Of a DNA stretch of 64,000 nt, positions 59,458-64,000 are shown piece after piece. Position numbers and translations under genes: made by a program. The notes under the pieces are model-generated. The model worked only from the letters and a program-made list of their open reading frames with translations, was not told the DNA's origin and did no database searches. Numbering within the stretch: position 1 is the first letter of the stretch; every line of letters starts with the position of its first letter. This DNA is from Cordia subcordata (Eukaryota; Streptophyta; Magnoliopsida; Boraginales; Cordiaceae): assembly GCA_028554755.1 (NCBI GenBank), contig JAPTOF010000017.1:12795501-12859500 (forward strand), read 5' to 3'.

Positions 59458-60177
59458 CACTACCAAAAATCTAGATATAGGCAACGGTTTTGAAACTTAT
59501 AAGTGGTGGTTTTCAACTGCTTCTAATGACAAAATCACTGCCTAAGCTTATGTCGCCTATACCACCGTTGCCTATTATGTGACACCATAGGCAGTAGTTT
59601 CCAAAACTATCGCCTGTGTGAAAATTACACTTTTAAGTGAAAAATATTTTAAGAAAATTAAAAAATAATATTTTGGTTATAGGCGGCTATTTTGGAAACC
59701 GCCGCCTATGTGCAACACAAAAGGAAGAAAAATAGTATCTTGCTTTTTGCAAGATTCAAACTTGAATCGTTTATTACTGTAACGCCCTATAACCATTGTA
59801 TCTATCAAACAAGCTAAGTATTCATTCGTTTACTATCTCAAAGAAAAGTATATTTATCTATTAAAGAAACTGTCATTTATTATGGAAAAGCGTCGCCCAT
59901 TATGGAAAAATCACTGCATCCTATGGAAAAACCGCAGCCTCCAATTAGTGGTGGGGCGGTTCACAAGGAAACCGCCGCTAATTAGTGGCACTTGGCAAGG
60001 AAATCGCTGCCTATAACTTTTTAATAATTCAGAAAAAATAAAGTATAATTAAAATACAATTTTACTATTTTGAAAAAATAAAATGCAAGACAATGCACTT
60101 AGACTAAACCGCCGCCTATGTTGTTTATGGCTGGCGGTTCATCCAAACCTCCACCATTCCCATGTTTTCTTGTGGTG
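59458..60177. mobile_element. Non-autonomous CACTA element
   Basis: Starts CACTACCAAAAATC and ends GTTTTCTTGTGGTG (reversed CACCACAAGAAAAC), with a GAT duplication on both sides (59455-59457 and 60178-60180). Sub-terminal ACCGCCGCCTAT-like words recur in both orientations, typical of CACTA transposase binding sites. 720 bp, no transposase. Confidence 0.8.
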
Positions 60178-60180
60178 GAT

Positions 60181-60492
60181 ATAAAAGAAAGAATAGAATG
60201 TATGTGGATTAGAAACATTAGGAACCACAACCAACAATAGCTCAACAAAAGAGACTTGTAAAGATTACATTATAAATTTTTGATATTTTGTGAGTACAAT
60301 AAGAATGCTAATTTATAGCCTCAAGTAACTAATATAATAAGGAAAATTAAGACAATAAAGAAACAACCTTAATTATTAACTAAGTTGAAACTATTATCTA
60401 ATATAGTACCATATGATAAGTAAATACAATAAAATCTAAATATATTTCAAATGGACCAAACAAAATTAAACTAACACTATTATTTATGCTGC
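60181..60492. other. P450 3' flank
   Basis: AT-rich, no gene. Bases 60246-60360 partly resemble 58020-58060 and 58940-58980 (CTAATATAATAAG-AAAATTAA). Confidence 0.4.
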
Positions 60493-62086
60493 TTAGGGTT
60501 TATTGGCGATGGGAATTACATATAAATCATCCTTCCTTCTAACAGTCAATCCGAAAGTCTCTGTCATATCTAGTTCCTCATTTTCCATTCCTTTGGGAAG
60601 ATTCCAATCGAAGTGATATAAAAACTTAGCGAGCAGGAGTTCGACATTTGCCAGACCAAATGATATTCCGGGACACATCCTCCTTCCAGCTCCAAATGGT
60701 ATGTATTGGAAATTAGTCCCCTTGTAATCAACTAAATTGTCAAGAAATCTCTCGGGTTTGAAACATTCAGAATCTTCCCAATACATAGGATCCCTCCCAA
60801 TGGCCCATGCATTCACAATAACCTTGGTTTTCACTGGAATCTCGTATCCCTCAATTTCACATGCCTCTTTGCATTCTCTTGGAAGTAATAGAGGAACTGC
60901 AGGACGTAGTCTGAGAGTTTCTTTGATTACTGCCTTGAGGTACTTGAGTTCATGAAAGTTTGCTTCATCCACATATCCTTTCTTATCGAAAACCTGTCTC
61001 ACTTCATCTTGAGCTTTCTTGAGTATAGTTGGGTTCCTGAGCATTTCACACATTGCCCAATCAACAGTTGTTGAAGATGTCTCACCTCCTGCAGAAAACA
61101 TGTCCTGACACAAAGGAAAATATGAATCAAAATATTAAATAATCATATTAACTCCCTCAATGTATTAGTTAATAATGGGGAAAAACAGGAATGCTTACCA
61201 GGAGAACTGCTTTGATGTTGTCAGTGGTTAATGAAAAATCAGTTTCTTCTGCCTGGAGTTTCAGGAGAACATCTACCAGATCTTCATTTTTTTCCTGCTC
61301 ATGATTTTTTGTTGAAGATCTTGTCGCGCTGTGTTCCTGGATGATATTCTCCAAGATTCTATCTTTTTGTATATGGAGCCTCTCCAATTCGGGCTTGATT
61401 CCACTGACATAATGAAGGAATTCAAACGAAGGGTAGACATCAGCAATGTTGAAACCTCCCGCGAATTTAACAAATTCCTTGATTATGGATATGAATGTTT
61501 CATGCTCCTCGCTTTTCCTGCCAAATGCTGCTCTTGAAATTACATTAAATGTACTGGAGATTACCTTTTCTGTCAGATTAATTACTGATCCTGCATTGGA
61601 ATCTATCCATCTGACAAGACTTGAGAACTCTTCTTCCCTTAAGGAGTGGAAGGACTGAACTCGTTTTGGGCTTAAAAGCTCCAGTATGCAAATTTTCCGG
61701 AGCTGTCTCCAGTATTCACCATATGGAGCAAAGGCAATGTCTTTGCAATCGTAGAACAGGATCTTTAGGGCAATTATTGGAGGCCTGGAGGCAAAAGCGA
61801 TATCGTGAATTTTCATGACTTGTTTCGCTGTTTCAGGAGAGGAAACCACAACAGCAGAGACTTCACCGAGTTTCAGGTGCATAAGGGGTCCATATTTCTT
61901 GGCCAAGTCTCTCAGCACTTGGTGAGGCAAACCAAGAGCGAGCTGGTGCATGTTTCCGATAAAAGGGAGCTTCCATGGGCCTGGGGGAATTCTTGAAGTT
62001 GTCTTCTTGTTTCTAAATTTCAGAAGCACTAATAAGAATAATATTATGATAGTGAGGATTGTGAAGTATGGGAACTCAGCATCCAT
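60493..62086 (-). CDS. CYP71D-like cytochrome P450 (intact)
   Basis: Exon 1 is 62086-61199 and exon 2 is 61104-60493, with a 94-bp phase-0 intron (CTCCTG|GTAAGC ... GTCAG|GACATG), giving 499 aa. The start is taken at [11 protein letters not shown], which aligns with paralogs; an in-frame ATG 33 bp upstream is less likely. Anchor about 5-22, [21 protein letters not shown]-helix [14 protein letters not shown] (about 358-361), PERF and heme [10 protein letters not shown] with Cys about 440. Exon 1 has a short Glu/Lys/Ser-rich loop before EDLVDVLLK. Likely an ER monooxygenase acting on a small terpenoid. Tandem head-to-tail with the broken copy to the right. Confidence 0.92.
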
Positions 62087-62626
62087 CAGATGAGAAGAAA
62101 GAAACTCTTGCATGCACATATATTTCTTAGCGAATGAATATAATTGTCATATCCAGGATAGGTATTTATTCTTGGTAAATGGCTTAAGGCAGCGGCTTGG
62201 GCTGAAACGAAAAGGTCAGCAAAAACCTCATCTTGAAACTTGGTCATGCCACGCATTTCGACTCGTGTCATCGCCATGTTTCGTTCCACAAAGGTCCCTC
62301 CTATCTTTTTTGTTTCAGATGCGCATCACGGCCGTATCTGATCCAGAGGTGTTGCTGTCTTTTTGTTTCAGGGACTGTAATTTGTATGTCTATTTTGGGA
62401 TAAAGCCATTTTCGCCCTATGATTTGTGGGTAAGTCTTGAATCTTCACATGGACTCTAGAAATTACCAAGATGTGCCCACCTGATATAACAGGTTTAAAA
62501 AAATCTGATTATGAGGATTTGCTAATGGACCTGCGTTGTTGTTTGGTTGATAGAGACCATTTTATGCCATACTGAACAAGACAATTGCATCTAGTAAAAA
62601 GTTCCATAAATGAGCGTGAAACAAAT
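62087..62626. other. Spacer between tandem P450s
   Basis: About 540 bp holding the promoter of the P450 at 62086 (minus) and the 3' end of the upstream copy. AATAAATACC on the minus strand near 62165-62175 is a weak TATA candidate. No gene. Confidence 0.4.
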
Positions 62627-64000
62627 TTATCCTGCTTTGGATTCATAAACAGCAGGAATGACATATAAATCATCCTTTCTTCTAGTAGTCACACCAAAAG
62701 CCTCAGTCATGTCTAGTTCCTCATTTTTCATTCCATTGGGCAGAACCCAATCAAAATGATACAGAAACTTCGCGAGTGAGAGTTCAACATTTGCCAAACC
62801 AAATGATATTCCGGGACATTTTCTTCTTCCAGCACCAAATGGTATGTATTCAAAATTAATCCCCTTGTAATCAATTGAACTATTAAGAAATCTTTCTGGT
62901 TTAAAGCATTCAGGATCTTCCCAATAGTTAGGATTTCGCCCGATGGCCCATGCATTCACAATAACCTTGGTCTTCACTGGGATCTCATATCCATCAATCT
63001 CACATGCCTCTCCACATTCTCTTGGAAGTAACAATGGGGCTGGAGGATGTAGCCTAAGTGTCTCTTTGATTACTACCTTCAGGTACTGCAATTCATGAAG
63101 TTTTGCTTCAGCAACATGTCCCTTATTATCGAACACCTGTCTCACTTCATCTTGAGCTTTCTTCAGTACACTTGGGTTCTTGAGCATTTCACACATTGCC
63201 CAATCGACAACGATTGAAGATGTCTCACCTCCAGCACCAAAAATGTCCTGAGACAAACTAAGAGCTCCAATCAGAAGTTATTCTTCTATGTTATAATCAT
63301 AAATATACGTTAACAGCGAGAAAAACAGAAATACAAACCAAGAGTACTGCTTTGATATTGTCAGTGATTAAGGAAAATTCGGTTTCTTGCTCCTCATAAA
63401 ATTTCAGGAGAACATCTACTAGATCTTCATATGTTTCTTGCTCACTAATTGCTGAAGATTTTCTTGCACGATGTTCCTGGATGATGTTGTCTAATATTCT
63501 ATCTAATTTCAGTTTGAGCCTCTCCAGTTTGGGCTTTACTCCACTAACAAAATGAAGAAACTTAATGGAAGGAAACATCAGCAATATTGAAACCTTCAGC
63601 CAATTTAACAGCTTCCTTGACTGTTGATATGAATGTTTCGTGCTCTTCGCTTTTCTTCCCAAAGGCTGCTCTTGAAATAACATTAGATGTACTGGAGATT
63701 ACCGTTTCTGTCAGATTGATCGAAGATCCTGCATTGGAAGCGATCCATCTGACGAGACTTGAGGTTTCCTCTTCCCTTAAGGAGTGGAAGGATTGAACTC
63801 TTCTCAGGCTGAGAAGCTCCAGTGTGCAAATTTTCCGAAGCTGTCTCCAGTATTCACCATATGGGGCGAAATCAATGTTTGTGCAATCATAAGACAAAAT
63901 CTTGGTTACAAGTATTGCAGGCCTTGTAGCAAAAGTGATGCATGGGTTTTCATGACTTGTTTTGCTGTTTCAGGAGTGGAAACAACAACAGCAGAAATTT
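62627..64000 (-). pseudogene. CYP71D-like P450, two frameshifts, cut by edge
   Basis: Exon 2 (63247-62627, 206 codons) is open: [36 protein letters not shown], ending AVYESKAG. Exon 1 runs from the right edge to 63339, donor CTCTTG|GTTTGT, a less usual donor. Near 63942 one base is missing in the conserved THDI codons, and near 63573 two bases are missing in the ADVFPS codons. The two losses total three, so frame returns, but the roughly 120 codons between are read out of frame from the true start. The segment between is otherwise well conserved, so the lesions are recent or assembly errors. The start codon is outside the window. Confidence 0.85.

Overview
The window is nuclear DNA of a flowering plant, most likely a woody core eudicot. 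It has spliced genes with GT-AG introns, long AT-rich intergenic stretches, many plant transposon families (Copia, Gypsy, PIF/Harbinger, MULE, hAT, CACTA, Helitron, SINE) and a decayed piece of plastid rpl2. I could not name the species from sequence alone.

Gene content is narrow. It consists of one apparently intact seven-exon sesquiterpene synthase (TPS-a type, 556 aa) and a family of two-exon CYP71-clan cytochrome P450s (CYP71D/CYP71BE-like, about 500-510 aa). Three P450s look intact: 15699-17430 (+), 26066-27780 (+) and 60493-62086 (-). Four are broken: 3896-5230 (+), 19468-19802 (+), 51789-54275 (-) and 62627-64000 (-, runs off the right edge). P450s left of the synthase are all on the plus strand and those right of it are all on the minus strand. 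A terpene synthase making a sesquiterpene backbone, flanked by P450s of a family that often hydroxylates such backbones, makes this a candidate sesquiterpenoid biosynthetic cluster. Co-expression and product are not shown by the sequence.

Layout: 1-3888 Copia element (-) whose 5' LTR ends 7 bp before exon 2 of a P450 pseudogene; 3.9-6.5 kb that pseudogene and its duplicated 3' flank; 6.5-10.6 kb solo LTR, a Pack-MULE carrying a PPR gene fragment with a nested hAT, and a small Harbinger-like MITE; 10.6-15.5 kb AT-rich with a plastid rpl2 relic; 15.7-17.4 kb intact P450; 19.5-21.1 kb P450 relic fused to a Helitron helicase end; 26.1-27.8 kb intact P450; 28.4-30.8 kb Helitron-like and Copia relics; 31.0-35.9 kb nearly complete but dead PIF/Harbinger element; 38.4-39.5 kb retroelement-like relic; 40.3-44.5 kb terpene synthase with a MULE in intron 3 and a hAT MITE in intron 6; 47.3-51.5 kb chimeric Gypsy element; 51.8-54.3 kb P450 pseudogene with a SINE in its 5' leader; 54.7-60.2 kb MITEs, a foldback and a CACTA element; 60.5-64.0 kb two tandem P450s, the second broken.

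The P450 units were spread by segmental duplication that included flanking DNA: similar 3' flanks follow several copies, and similar non-coding blocks recur near 8.5-10.7, 23.0-23.1 and 30.8-36.0 kb. These blocks record one Harbinger target site in three states: empty, with a 212-bp MITE, and with a 4.9-kb element.
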